From the NCBI RefSeq assembly GCF_000737065.1, contig NZ_AQRC01000010.1:62001-126000 (forward strand): a stretch of DNA of 64,000 bases, written 5' to 3'. A program made the translations under genes and the position numbers. The notes under the pieces were generated by a model. The model had not been told where the DNA came from. It searched no databases and saw only the letters and a list, made by a program, of their open reading frames with translations. The stretch comes from Thioclava atlantica (GTDB taxonomy: Bacteria; Pseudomonadota; Alphaproteobacteria; Rhodobacterales; Rhodobacteraceae). Below, in pieces: positions 30,601 to 37,313 of the stretch (position 1 is the first letter of the stretch; each line of letters opens with the position of its first letter).

Positions 30601-31410
30601 GAGCCCGTGATCGAAGAACTGCCCGAAGGCGACGAACCACTCGTTATAGGTCACGCCGCCGAGGATGCCGGGATTGGGCATGAAGGCGGTCGAGATGTCG
30701 CCCACGACGGAATTCGAGACGCCGACCGCCTCGCCGCCCAGATTGTTCATCGCCGCGACCGCAGCCGGGTTGTGGTTCGGATCGGAGAGATCGACATTCG
30801 AGCTCGCGATGAGCTCCGAGATCAGGCGCGGCGTCGAATCCACCACGATCGAGGAACTCAGCCCGTCGAGGGTCGAGCCGTCGCCCGCATATTGATATTC
30901 CGCCGGCGCGTTCTCCATGAGAGCCGCCATGTAAGGCCCCATATCGAGCGTGGGCACATAATCCGCATCGCCCGGGGCCCGGCCTTGTGCATCGGCGACG
31001 AACATCGCCGGCGACATCGACATCGGATTGTCGACCAGCACCTGCTTGGTGGTGGCCACGTAATCGGCCTCGCCCGGCATCCGCCCCTCGGAATCGGGCA
31101 GGTTGAGCGTGACCCACATTTTCTGGACGGTGCCATAAGTCGTGCCGTAAGCGAGCTCGTCAGGATGGTTCGTCGTGAACATCCGAAGGAAGGCGGTGTC
31201 GGCCTGCCCCCAGTCGGGATGCACATTGCCGCCCTCCCAGACGATCGTGCCGTCGGCCGCCACGGTGTAGCCGCCCACGAGGTTGTTGTTCGAGCCCGAG
31301 ACCTCGCGCACGCCGCTTGGATCGAGCGCGCTCGTGAGGCGGGAATAGTCGTTGAGAATGTTCACCTGCTGGAGCAGGTAGTTGAGATCGGCTTGTGACA
31401 AATTGATCAT
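24634..31410 (-). CDS. giant secreted RTX haem peroxidase, animal-peroxidase family (MopA-like)
   Basis: A 2258-residue protein. ATG 31410 (MINLSQADLNYLLQQ) has GGGGGA four bases upstream; the longer frame to 31605 crosses the predicted promoter. The first half is an animal-type haem peroxidase. The distal segment FGQFFDHGLDF has its His at residue 268, preceded by the Gln and Asp used in this family. The catalytic-Arg segment SGDGRVNENITLTS has Arg 572, the proximal segment FRLGHSQLRE has His 717, and LNIARGRDVGLPTLNELR follows. RTX repeats lie at about 1260-1430, 1775-1795 and 2010-2100, then a serralysin-like C-terminus ending in DFEIDLLGHHDL. Secreted peroxidases with this layout oxidise Mn(II) in marine alphaproteobacteria; that activity is inferred here. 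Confidence 0.9.
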   Translation of the reverse strand: MINLSQADLNYLLQQVNILNDYSRLTSALDPSGVREVSGSNNNLVGGYTVAADGTIVWEGGNVHPDWGQADTAFLRMFTTNHPDELAYGTTYGTVQKMWVTLNLPDSEGRMPGEADYVATTKQVLVDNPMSMSPAMFVADAQGRAPGDADYVPTLDMGPYMAALMENAPAEYQYAGDGSTLDGLSSSIVVDSTPRLISELIASSNVDLSDPNHNPAAVAAMNNLGGEAVGVSNSVVGDISTAFMPNPGILGGVTYNEWFVAFGQFFDHGLDFIQKTGGVVMIPLSPNDPLWIDPADPAYIPGVSNMMMLSRAKLSNPDSDFDEQGNLLPGVTPVYTNNTGLMIDQSQTYGSHESTNVLVRQYDATGGVTGLLITGAEDGIVHRFDAAGNLVEVDVSMGAAAAPDGSMVDGTEELATWADMKVNAARLGIGLIDTDVLDTPWIRADAIGRIEFTAQQDFLFSSDQSIADLEAIGATTGIEIAGTVYGSYAEIAEYDPFLRWSLEDAMAGECSAAQIGEVRFTNQAILIDIAHGAAPGTDAQGNELDPASDPYAGGFTYDDALLARHKVSGDGRVNENITLTSVHHVFHEEHNLQSNAIKLAAIRDAAARGDLTALNGDGADVGGWLAQDVDQATLAGWMAQDLSDDAVVQAIADGLSWDGEKLYQAARIITETEYNHIAIDQYVTGLYPALPEFVSYSADINLDISLEFAQAVFRLGHSQLRETVQLAVEDANGIKPGEPGYTPTYVEKGLFDVFLNPDQYDAYGAAGIAAGLLTQEGNEMDEFVTAALQQSLVGVPLDLAALNIARGRDVGLPTLNELRQEVFDGLTQNTANNANGSGIAPYHSWEDFGAHLRTPESLVNFIAAYGRDADGTFGLQAARDAYQAGTGELWQIREIAQGIIDAAADAADPMHDAAVMFMRGSGEPTYTPGVGWTISGGAGDQGFWDIDLWIGGLAEQPLFDGPLGTTFSFIILDFAQRLQDGDRFYYLYRMPVGHHLGDQIIGEQFADLIMRATGLEHIPDAFGKPSATYTLDGTTSSGSYHEDARDNGSGDPYGDNDYFNATLERLPDVVTRIDVGNGSFEAPAMGDGVGTTNTNGTYLNGAPEGWTLTDGGTWAPETEVLSADPNPPVDGAVLTGDQVAYLNGGAILAKTVSMALVEGATYTLSFDVIDRFDREATGGEAKLFDENGVLLGSVIFDPPAENGGKITVTLVTGAIPAGSAGLDLRIVIEKFDLAGSNDQILIDNVELTETVPGGPANDGHITVIGLSGDDFIVGALGDDVLYGDEGNDVIEGAQGNDHIYGGDGDDYITDYENDDFISGGAGNDTIFAGPGVLDTAHGNAGDDEVHGGDGIDEVFGDDGDDRLYGEGDTDLMMGGDGNDYMEGGDGVDEMFGGNGSDWMVGGVGDDNINGGSGNDLLEGGLGPTANDGDRLNGDSPAQLNPVIEFNGDGTEGDMDIGSYENAFINIIASLQTSNNAGTGSNLIDQYAFLEGLVGSQYNDDLTGADANAVGSNGPNNYLVGGGGDDRLTGLGDEGDQATGRVDYLFGDRAIVDSNLYWIGDVRHDPAVTVEGFIENWYGTGDTRVLFSDGSLGHILGETGVEGSDTAVYRGNRDDYRIEMVMLNGQQAIRITDLRPATDGNGNATETDGVDILVGMDRAEFADQTVSLDVGPMSDISWEALSAGGRIARLSTDAPFDTQASFELLSTSNASITLTPGDGTNNEVRLQSGLPGGNVETVEIRATDIGGTQVTETFEIVTGRATDDVIDRSASSNDNVIYGRAGNDTITGGSGNDAILWNVTNPRPNRPARSDGRDFVDGGGNGAAGDRFTITGNRTSETFAIYTVAAAMAAGLSVENAAAEIVVTRNGEVIAELANVEEITINTRDVTANDNNGGLNGGGGGGRGDTVQIVGDFSGTSLNYSTITVNGDEGDDTVDISGLASDHRIVFHGGGGDNVVIGQNRTQDVLENARHEASSAQEGEDGDDGDDASAPDAGMPQTDGLVFVGDATGETFIGAGMNDVVFAGDGADNALGNAGDDLLFGDGGNDRLFGGDGDDVIEAGAGDDMVFADDGDDLVIATEGDGRDSYWGGEGTDTIDYAAVSASVEVDLGHGAMGHGQVMIGTEADQIYSFENVITGSGDDKITANAAVNVMDGGGGNDTFVFGSAADADGDRILGFAPGDKIDLSGIDADQGTAGNQSFVLFAAGDFSAAGQLRISHEMRGDGEHTLITGNVNDDPDADFEIDLLGHHDLDGSDFNGLN

Positions 31411-31455
31411 GGTATCCCCCGACGGGCTCGTTGGCGGCGCATCGCGCGCAGCACG

Positions 31456-31484
31456 GTTAGAGATCGAGGCCGATCGCCTGTCAG
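31456..31484 (-). promoter_or_regulatory. predicted promoter of the peroxidase operon
   Basis: On the minus strand CTGACA (31484-31479) is followed after 17 bases by TCTAAC (31461-31456). The start would be near 31449, about 40 bases before the ATG at 31410. A strong inverted repeat lies 16 bases upstream of the -35 box. Confidence 0.45.
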
Positions 31485-31500
31485 GTTCGGGAGGCTCGCT

Positions 31501-31531
31501 GGAAGGTGGGCGCCAGATGGCGCCCCCTTCC
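31501..31531. promoter_or_regulatory. long inverted repeat upstream of the peroxidase promoter
   Basis: GGAAGGTGGGCGCC (31501-31514) pairs with GGCGCCCCCTTCC (31519-31531) around AGAT; 13 pairs with one unpaired T. It sits in the 266-base divergent region between the peroxidase and sensor-kinase genes, centred roughly 65 bases upstream of the predicted peroxidase start site. Candidate binding site for the neighbouring response regulator, or a terminator-like hairpin without a T-run. Confidence 0.5.
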
Positions 31532-31676
31532 GCGATGCCGCTGCCCCCCACAAGCGCACGGCACGTTTCCTTGAGTCCATCAGGCCACAGCGGGGGGTCG
31601 GGCAAAATTGTCTTAGGTCGAACGATTTTCTCCCCTTAAGGTTGGGGATGCACATGGCCTTAGGACGGGGGTGGTC

Positions 31677-33146
31677 ATGCGACTTTGGTCCAGTACGACC
31701 GGAACGAAGGTTGGGGAAAATGGCCGGCGGGCGGGAATTCTGCGCCGTCCCGTCCAGTGGTTTCTGGGTGCCAGCCTGTCGCTGCAATTCCTCCTCGTGC
31801 TCGGGCTGGTGCTGAGTCTCGCCCTCGCCTCGCTTGCCTATTGGCTCAACAGCCGCGCGACGACGCGGCTTCTCGATGCGAGCGCGGAAACCGCCGCCTA
31901 CTACCTGCAGAACCTGCTCCAGCCGCATGTGCAGACCCTGGCCGCCTCGCCCCGGCTTTCCGCGGCGGATCTCGACGCGCTCGGCGCTCTCGCCGACGGG
32001 TTCCGCCATCAGGGCAACTTCCTCGCGATCAAGATCTGGCGACCGGACGGCTCACTGATCTTCGCGCCCAGCACCTCGCTGGTCGAGGCCCACCCGCCCG
32101 ACGAGATCGCCGCGGTGATGCGCGGAAAGATCATCGGGCGCTATCCCGATCTGGAGGACGGGGAACACGGAGCCGAGCGCGCGTTCGGGGTGCGCCTCTA
32201 CGAGATCTACGCACCGCTCTTCGACCGCGAGACGGGCAAGATCCTCGCAGTCGGCGAATTCTACCAAAACGCCGATGTGATCAGCTCCGCGCTCATCCAG
32301 TCGGCGAAGAAGACATGGCTCTTCGTGGCCCCGGCGGCGTTGGCGGTCTTCGCGATGCTGTTTCTCATCGTGCGACGCGGCAGTCTGACGATCGAACAGC
32401 AGAACCGCGCGCTGCGCGCGCAGTTCGCCGAGCGCGAGACGCTTTTGCTGGCCAATGCCGATCTGGGCCGACGCGCGAGCGAGGCGATGCAGAACGCGGC
32501 CCGGATCGACGAGACGGCGAAACGGCGTCTCGGAGCGGAACTGCATGACGGCGCCTGCCAGCTGCTCGCCTTTCTCGCGCTCGAGACCGACCGGCTGGCG
32601 GAGTTGATTCGTTCCTCCACCAGCACCGATCGCGCGAAAGCGGCCAGGATTGTTGAGGATATCCGCAGTGCCGCACATCAGACGATGGAAGAAATCCGTG
32701 CCGTTTCCCGCGGCCTCTCCTCCCCCCAGGTCGCGAGCGCCCGCAGCCTGCATCAGGTGCTCGAGATGGTCGCGGCAGAGCACCGGCGCCGCAACGGTGC
32801 GCAGGTCTCGCTTGAGCTCGATGGTCCGGATCTCCCGCTGACCGAGGGGGTGCGCCATACGATCGGCCGGATCGTGCAGGAAGCGCTCAACAACGCGGCC
32901 AAACACGCCCCAGGATCCACGCAGAAAATCCTTTTGCAGCAAGAGGATGACGAGCTTGTTCTGACCGTCTCGGACGATGGCGGCAGCGGTGGGGCCGAGG
33001 CGTTGCGCGAGACCGAGGACGGTCTGGGCATCCCGGGCATGCGGTTTCGCGCCGAGGCGCTTGGCGGCACGCTCATCATCCGTCCCCGCGAGCCGCGCGG
33101 CACCGAGGTGATCTGTCATATCCCGACCTCGGCGCGCGCGTCCTAA
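31677..33146 (+). CDS. membrane sensor histidine kinase, NarL-type (HisKA_3)
   Basis: A 489-residue kinase from ATG 31677 (MRLWSSTTGTK); a GTG at 31671 is an alternative. Two membrane helices (about 28-56 and 212-232) flank a periplasmic domain of about 155 residues with IKIWRPDGSLIFAPS, reminiscent of a PAS/Cache-type sensor. A short coiled coil leads to the HisKA_3 box RRLGAELHDGACQLLAFLALE with the phosphorylated His near 290. The ATPase domain shows EALNNAAKHAPG, DDGGSGGAEAL and GLGIPGMRFRAEALGG. It is divergent from the peroxidase gene and followed by its likely partner regulator. The signal is unknown. Confidence 0.92.
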   Translation: MRLWSSTTGTKVGENGRRAGILRRPVQWFLGASLSLQFLLVLGLVLSLALASLAYWLNSRATTRLLDASAETAAYYLQNLLQPHVQTLAASPRLSAADLDALGALADGFRHQGNFLAIKIWRPDGSLIFAPSTSLVEAHPPDEIAAVMRGKIIGRYPDLEDGEHGAERAFGVRLYEIYAPLFDRETGKILAVGEFYQNADVISSALIQSAKKTWLFVAPAALAVFAMLFLIVRRGSLTIEQQNRALRAQFAERETLLLANADLGRRASEAMQNAARIDETAKRRLGAELHDGACQLLAFLALETDRLAELIRSSTSTDRAKAARIVEDIRSAAHQTMEEIRAVSRGLSSPQVASARSLHQVLEMVAAEHRRRNGAQVSLELDGPDLPLTEGVRHTIGRIVQEALNNAAKHAPGSTQKILLQQEDDELVLTVSDDGGSGGAEALRETEDGLGIPGMRFRAEALGGTLIIRPREPRGTEVICHIPTSARAS

Positions 33147-33192
33147 GCTGCATCTACGATACCTCTTTGGGCGCAGCACTCGCGCTCAGGTT

Positions 33193-33226
33193 GAAAATGC
33201 CCTCAGGCGTTTCACGTTGCTTTTTT
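33193..33226 (+). terminator. weak terminator-like hairpin after the sensor kinase
   Basis: GAAA(A)TGCC-CTCA-GGCGTTTC forms an eight-pair stem with one bulge (33193-33213), and a run of six T follows at 33221-33226, seven bases later. That gap is long for an intrinsic terminator. If real it separates the kinase from the response-regulator transcript. Confidence 0.3.
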
Positions 33227-33359
33227 CCGCCACTCGTTCACCCTGATTCCCAGGGGAAGTGGGGGCTTCCGTTCGTTGTCGGGGTTTTCATCCGGCCGAC
33301 ATTGTATCTGTCATCTTTGTACTGATTCCGGCGCCCCCGTTTATGTGGGATTTGGATTT

Positions 33360-34037
33360 ATGAGTAACTATGGGGAATTTACCGCCGGAATTGTCGATGA
33401 TCACCCGATCTTCCGGCAGGGCCTGCAGACGATCCTCGCGGAGGATTTCGGCTTCGCGACGGTTCATCAAGGGTCGAGCGCGCGCGACGCGCTCGAAATC
33501 GCGACCCGGCATCGGCCGGACATCCTGTTTCTCGATCTGACGATGCCCGGAGGCGGGCTCGAGGCGCTGCGCACGATCTCGCAGGCGGACGCTGGCACGC
33601 ATTGCGTGCTGCTCACGGCCTGCGACGCGCCGGACACAGCGATCGAGGCGATGAATATCGGCGCGCGCGGCTACATCCTGAAAGGCGTCGGCATTGCCGA
33701 ACTGGATTCGGCGATCGAGGCGGTTCTGCGTGGCGGGACCTTTGTCTCGCCCAGTTTCGCGACCGCCCTTTTGCGCGCGGCGCAGTCGAACGCGGAGCGC
33801 CATGACAGCGATGCGTCGCTGACCCATCGCGAACTTCAGGTTCTGCACGAGCTCGAACAGGGCCGGACCAACCGCGAAATCGCCTCGACGCTCTCGATCA
33901 GCGAGCGGACGGTGAAGTTCTACATGACGAATATCATGCAGAAATACGGGGTGAAGAACCGGGTCGCCGCGGTCATGGCCTATCGGCAGGGGCATGAAAA
34001 GCAGCCTGCGGCCGAGGCGCTCCACCGGTTCAACTGA
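33360..34037 (+). CDS. response regulator, NarL/LuxR family
   Basis: A 225-residue regulator from ATG 33360 (MSNYGEFTAGIVDDH); the frame upstream to 33276 is probably non-coding. Receiver domain (1 to about 125): acidic pair IVDDHP, phosphoacceptor Asp near residue 59 in ILFLDLTMPGGG, the switch Thr in VLLTACD and the Lys in GARGYILKG. C-terminal LuxR-type helix-turn-helix (about 155-215): LTHRELQVLHELEQGRTNREIA and STLSISERTVKFYM. Partner of the kinase 213 bases upstream by position and family match. It ends 21 bases from the convergent aminotransferase gene. Confidence 0.93.
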   Translation: MSNYGEFTAGIVDDHPIFRQGLQTILAEDFGFATVHQGSSARDALEIATRHRPDILFLDLTMPGGGLEALRTISQADAGTHCVLLTACDAPDTAIEAMNIGARGYILKGVGIAELDSAIEAVLRGGTFVSPSFATALLRAAQSNAERHDSDASLTHRELQVLHELEQGRTNREIASTLSISERTVKFYMTNIMQKYGVKNRVAAVMAYRQGHEKQPAAEALHRFN

Positions 34038-34058
34038 GCCCGACTTCCGCGCGCGGGT

Positions 34059-35237
34059 TCAGGCCAGAACCTCCTGGCGGATGATACGCGCGATCTGGGC
34101 GACATCGGCCTCGGAAAAACTCAGCGGCAGGCGCAGATCGAGAAGCGTCGCGAGCACCTCGTCCGTCTTCGGCAGGTCCTGGCGCCCTGCATAGCGCCAG
34201 CTGTCATGGCGCGAGGTGAAGCCCGCGGGCTCCGGCGCGCCGAACCATTTCAACTCCACCCCGCGCGCCGCGCAGCGCGCGACGAGATCCGTGATCGCCG
34301 CCCCGTCTCGGCCCGGCAGTCGCAACTGGAAGGACGAGCCGACATAGCCTTCCGCCTGCGGGCGCGCGATCAGAGCGAGCCCCTCCGTGCCCTCGAGCCC
34401 CGTCTCCATCGCCCGGTAGAGCGCATTCCACCGCGCGATGCGGTCGCGCAGCGTCGGCAATTGCGGACGCAGGATCGCGGCGCGCAGGTTGTCCATCCGG
34501 CCCGAGACATTGGGCATGTCGTATTTGACCCGCTGGAACGCTTCCGGCCCGGGGGCCGCGCGGTGGCGCTCATAGAGCATGTAGCTGCCCGACAGGATCA
34601 CCATCTTCGCGGCCAGCTCCGCGTCATCGGTGACGATCAGCCCACCCTCGCCCGAATTCATGTGCTTGTAGGTCTGGGTCGAGTAGCAGCCGATCGCCCC
34701 ATGCCGCCCCGAGGGCACACCGGCCCAGCTCGCCCCCATCGTATGGGCGCAATCCTCGACCACGCTCAGATCATGGGCCTGCGCGATCTCCATCAGCCGG
34801 TCCATGTCGCAGATATGGCCGCGCATATGCGACAGCATCAAGACCCGCGCCTGTTCGGCCTTTGCGGCGAGATCGTCGAGGTCGATCGTGAGCCCCTCAG
34901 TGGTCTCGACGAAGACCGGCCGCGCGCCCGCCGAGGCGATCGCGCCGGGCACGGGGGCCAGCGTGAAGGCATTGGTCAGCACCGCGTCGCCGGGCTGAAC
35001 GCCGAGCGCGCGCAAGGCGCATCCCATCGCATACCCCCCCGAGGCGACCGCGAGGCAGTAGCGCGCGCCGGTGAACTCCGCGAATTCCTCCTCGAGCAGC
35101 GCCACCTCCCCCGCCTCGCCGGGCAGGGTGTTGTAGCGATGGAGCCGGCCCGAGCGCATCACCTCGACGGCGCGCGCGATCGCCTCTTCGGGGATCGGCT
35201 CCTGCTGGGTGAAATTGCCGGTGAAATTCTCTGCCAT
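34059..35237 (-). CDS. DegT/DnrJ/EryC1/StrS-family PLP aminotransferase
   Basis: A 392-residue fold-type I PLP enzyme of the sugar aminotransferase family. Residues visible: SGGYAMGCALRAL phosphate loop (near 66), Asp162 in SVVEDCAHTMGASW that pairs with the PLP ring nitrogen, and the Schiff-base Lys191 in TQTYKHMNSGEGG. Members usually aminate nucleotide-linked keto sugars, but some act on other substrates; no partner sugar genes are adjacent. It starts 3 bases after the upstream MFS exporter gene, so the two are likely translated together. Confidence 0.88.
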   Translation of the reverse strand: MAENFTGNFTQQEPIPEEAIARAVEVMRSGRLHRYNTLPGEAGEVALLEEEFAEFTGARYCLAVASGGYAMGCALRALGVQPGDAVLTNAFTLAPVPGAIASAGARPVFVETTEGLTIDLDDLAAKAEQARVLMLSHMRGHICDMDRLMEIAQAHDLSVVEDCAHTMGASWAGVPSGRHGAIGCYSTQTYKHMNSGEGGLIVTDDAELAAKMVILSGSYMLYERHRAAPGPEAFQRVKYDMPNVSGRMDNLRAAILRPQLPTLRDRIARWNALYRAMETGLEGTEGLALIARPQAEGYVGSSFQLRLPGRDGAAITDLVARCAARGVELKWFGAPEPAGFTSRHDSWRYAGRQDLPKTDEVLATLLDLRLPLSFSEADVAQIARIIRQEVLA

Positions 35238-35240
35238 CTT

Positions 35241-36461
35241 TCAGACCTTTCGCGCGCGCTGGAACAGGACCAGCGCGACCAGCAAAATAGCGCCCGAGAC
35301 GTAGAACGCCATGTCGGGCGTGCGGATCGGGGCGCCCTCGGCGAGGAAGATCCCGAAAATCTGGGTGAAGAAGAGCGTGCCCGCGAGCATCGCGAGGTTC
35401 ATCACCGCCGATATCCCGCCCTGCAAAGCGCCTTGCGCATCCTCGGGAACCGCATTCGACATCAGCGACCCCACCATCGGCTGCACCAGCCCCTCGATCC
35501 CGGTCACCGCAAGGATGATGAGCACCATCGCGAGATTTTGCGACAGCCCGAGCGCGACGGCCAGCACCGCCCCGAGCCAGAGGCCCGTCATCGCCACCCG
35601 CGCCTCGCCGAAACGACGCGCGAGCGGCCCGGCCAGACCGCCCTGGAAGGCCGCCGCGACGATGCCGTAGGCGGCGAGCGTGATCCCGACCACACCCTCG
35701 GACCAGCCGAATTTCGCCATGCCCCAATAAGGCCAGATTGCGGGATAGACCGCGGAGGCGAAGAGATAGACGCCAAGCGCCGCGCCCATCGGCAGCACGC
35801 CCGGATATTGCCGGAACACGGTGAGCGTGCCGAACGGGTTGCACGAGGCCCAGCGGATCGCACGGCGGCGGCTGCCGGGCAGGCTCTCGGGCAGAACGAA
35901 GATGCCGTAGACCAGGTTCAGAACGGAGAGCCCCGCCGCGGCGAAGAAGGGAACGCGCGGGCCCAGCTCACCGAGGAAGCCCCCGAGAGCCGGTCCCGCG
36001 ATGAAACCGAAGCCGAAAGCCGCGCCGATCAGGCCGAAGGCCCGCGCGCGACCCTCGGGCGGCGTGATATCGGCGAGATAGGCATTGGCGATCACGTAGG
36101 AGGCGCCGCATATCCCCGCGATGATCCGCCCGACAAAGAGCCAGGCCAGCGTCGGCGCCAAGGCGTGCAGGACGTAATCGACACCAAGCCCGCCGATCGC
36201 GAGCAGCAGCAGCGGCCGGCGTCCGAACCGGTCCGAGAGCGTTCCCATCAGCGGCGCGAAAAGGAACTGCGCGAGCGAGAAGGCCGCGAACATCCAGCCG
36301 CCGATCCGGCTCGCCTGCGCGAGATCGAGATGGCCGACCTGCGCGATCAGCGAAGGCAGGACCGGGATGATGAGCCCGAACCCGACCATGTCGAGAAACA
36401 CCGCGATCAGGACGAAGGCGATGGCATGGCGGCGAACGGGATCGAGAGGCGGGCTGTCCAT
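35241..36461 (-). CDS. MFS transporter, TetA-like drug:H+ antiporter family
   Basis: A 406-residue protein with twelve membrane helices. It has the motif-A loop [19 protein letters not shown] between helices 2 and 3 and the family motif [17 protein letters not shown] in helix 1, as in TetA/class-1 tetracycline exporters. Many homologues export unrelated compounds, so resistance should not be assumed. Its stop lies 3 bases before the DegT-family aminotransferase gene, suggesting export of a product linked to that enzyme. Confidence 0.9.
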   Translation of the reverse strand: MDSPPLDPVRRHAIAFVLIAVFLDMVGFGLIIPVLPSLIAQVGHLDLAQASRIGGWMFAAFSLAQFLFAPLMGTLSDRFGRRPLLLLAIGGLGVDYVLHALAPTLAWLFVGRIIAGICGASYVIANAYLADITPPEGRARAFGLIGAAFGFGFIAGPALGGFLGELGPRVPFFAAAGLSVLNLVYGIFVLPESLPGSRRRAIRWASCNPFGTLTVFRQYPGVLPMGAALGVYLFASAVYPAIWPYWGMAKFGWSEGVVGITLAAYGIVAAAFQGGLAGPLARRFGEARVAMTGLWLGAVLAVALGLSQNLAMVLIILAVTGIEGLVQPMVGSLMSNAVPEDAQGALQGGISAVMNLAMLAGTLFFTQIFGIFLAEGAPIRTPDMAFYVSGAILLVALVLFQRARKV

Positions 36462-36519
36462 GAGACCTCGGGCAATGCGCGCGCAAGCTGCGGCGCGGGC
36501 GCGCCCCTGTCAAGCGCGC

Positions 36520-37191
36520 TCAGCCGAGCATCCGCACGACCATTTCCGGCAGCGCGTCGAAATGATCGAGCAGCGCCTCGGGCGCGAGCCGCGAAATGCC
36601 CTGTCCCTCCGGGCCGAAGGTCACGAGGATGCAGGGAACCCCGACCGCCCGCGCGGTCTCGCGATCGGTATTCGTGTCGCCCACCAGAAGTGAGGAGGCC
36701 ACCGCCCCGCCCGCCCGCTCGACCGCGGCGAGATAGGGATCGGGCGAGGGTTTGCGCAGGGGCAGCGTATCGGCGCCGATCAGCGCATCGAAGAGCGGCG
36801 CGACCCCGAGCCGGTCGACCAGATCGCGCGCGAGCCCCTCGGGCTTGTTGGTGCAGATCGCGGTCGCAAAGCCCTGATCGCGAAGCGTCCGCACGGCATT
36901 CGCAGCGCCGGGATAGAGCCGGGTATGGCGGTCGATATTGGCGCCGTAATGGGCCAGAAGCGCGAGGTAATCGGCCTCGACCAGATCCTCGACCTGCGCC
37001 GCGGCAAGCCCGAGCCGGGTATAGCCGGCCTTGAGCATCGCGCGCCCGCCGTGAAAGGCGATCAGCGCATCACCCGCAGGATCGAGCAACGCCTCGTGCC
37101 CGCGCAGGGCGAAGCAGGCATTGGCCGCGGCGATCAGGTCCCCCGACGTATCCGCCAGCGTCCCGTCGAGATCGAATACCACCGTGCGCAT
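36520..37191 (-). CDS. gph: phosphoglycolate phosphatase (HAD family)
   Basis: A 223-residue HAD phosphatase. ATG 37191 (MRTVVFDLDGTLADTSGD) has AGGAG upstream; the frame to 37308 would overlap the glmU promoter. Motif I is FDLDGTLADT, motif II is ICTNKPEGLARD, and motifs III/IV are KPSPDPY and LVGDTNTDRETARAVG. Hydrolyses 2-phosphoglycolate from Rubisco oxygenation or DNA repair; related HAD enzymes with other substrates cannot be excluded. Divergent from glmU; 58 bases precede the MFS gene. Confidence 0.87.
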   Translation of the reverse strand: MRTVVFDLDGTLADTSGDLIAAANACFALRGHEALLDPAGDALIAFHGGRAMLKAGYTRLGLAAAQVEDLVEADYLALLAHYGANIDRHTRLYPGAANAVRTLRDQGFATAICTNKPEGLARDLVDRLGVAPLFDALIGADTLPLRKPSPDPYLAAVERAGGAVASSLLVGDTNTDRETARAVGVPCILVTFGPEGQGISRLAPEALLDHFDALPEMVVRMLG

Positions 37192-37256
37192 GGGCTCTCC
37201 TTCGGCCTGAATTTGCGTCCCGTAACACCGCGAAAGGAAGCGTGAAGACGCCCCAC

Positions 37257-37284
37257 TTGCGGCAAGGTTGCCAATGCGTAAAAC
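37257..37284 (+). promoter_or_regulatory. predicted glmU-glmS promoter
   Basis: TTGCGG (37257-37262), a 16-base spacer and TAAAAC (37279-37284) predict a start near 37291 and a leader of about 23 bases before the glmU ATG. Confidence 0.5.
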
Positions 37285-37313
37285 GGGGGCGAGCAGAAGA
37301 AAAGGCATCTCTC

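Noticed and set aside
26956-31398. A 1480-codon open frame on the plus strand opposite the peroxidase gene
   Set aside because: High third-position GC keeps the opposite strand open. The minus frame has recognisable peroxidase and RTX motifs and a ribosome site; the plus frame matches nothing. Other long antisense frames (for example 433-1974, 1419-4337, 20887-23958) are dismissed for the same reason.
31411-31605. Extension of the peroxidase N-terminus to 31605
   Set aside because: The extra 65 residues cross the predicted promoter and a 13-bp dyad, and read as low-complexity non-coding translation; ATG 31410 has a good ribosome site.
35241-36461. The TetA-like transporter as a tetracycline-resistance determinant
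   Set aside because: Family membership alone does not show it; composition matches the chromosome and there are no mobile-element or TetR neighbours.
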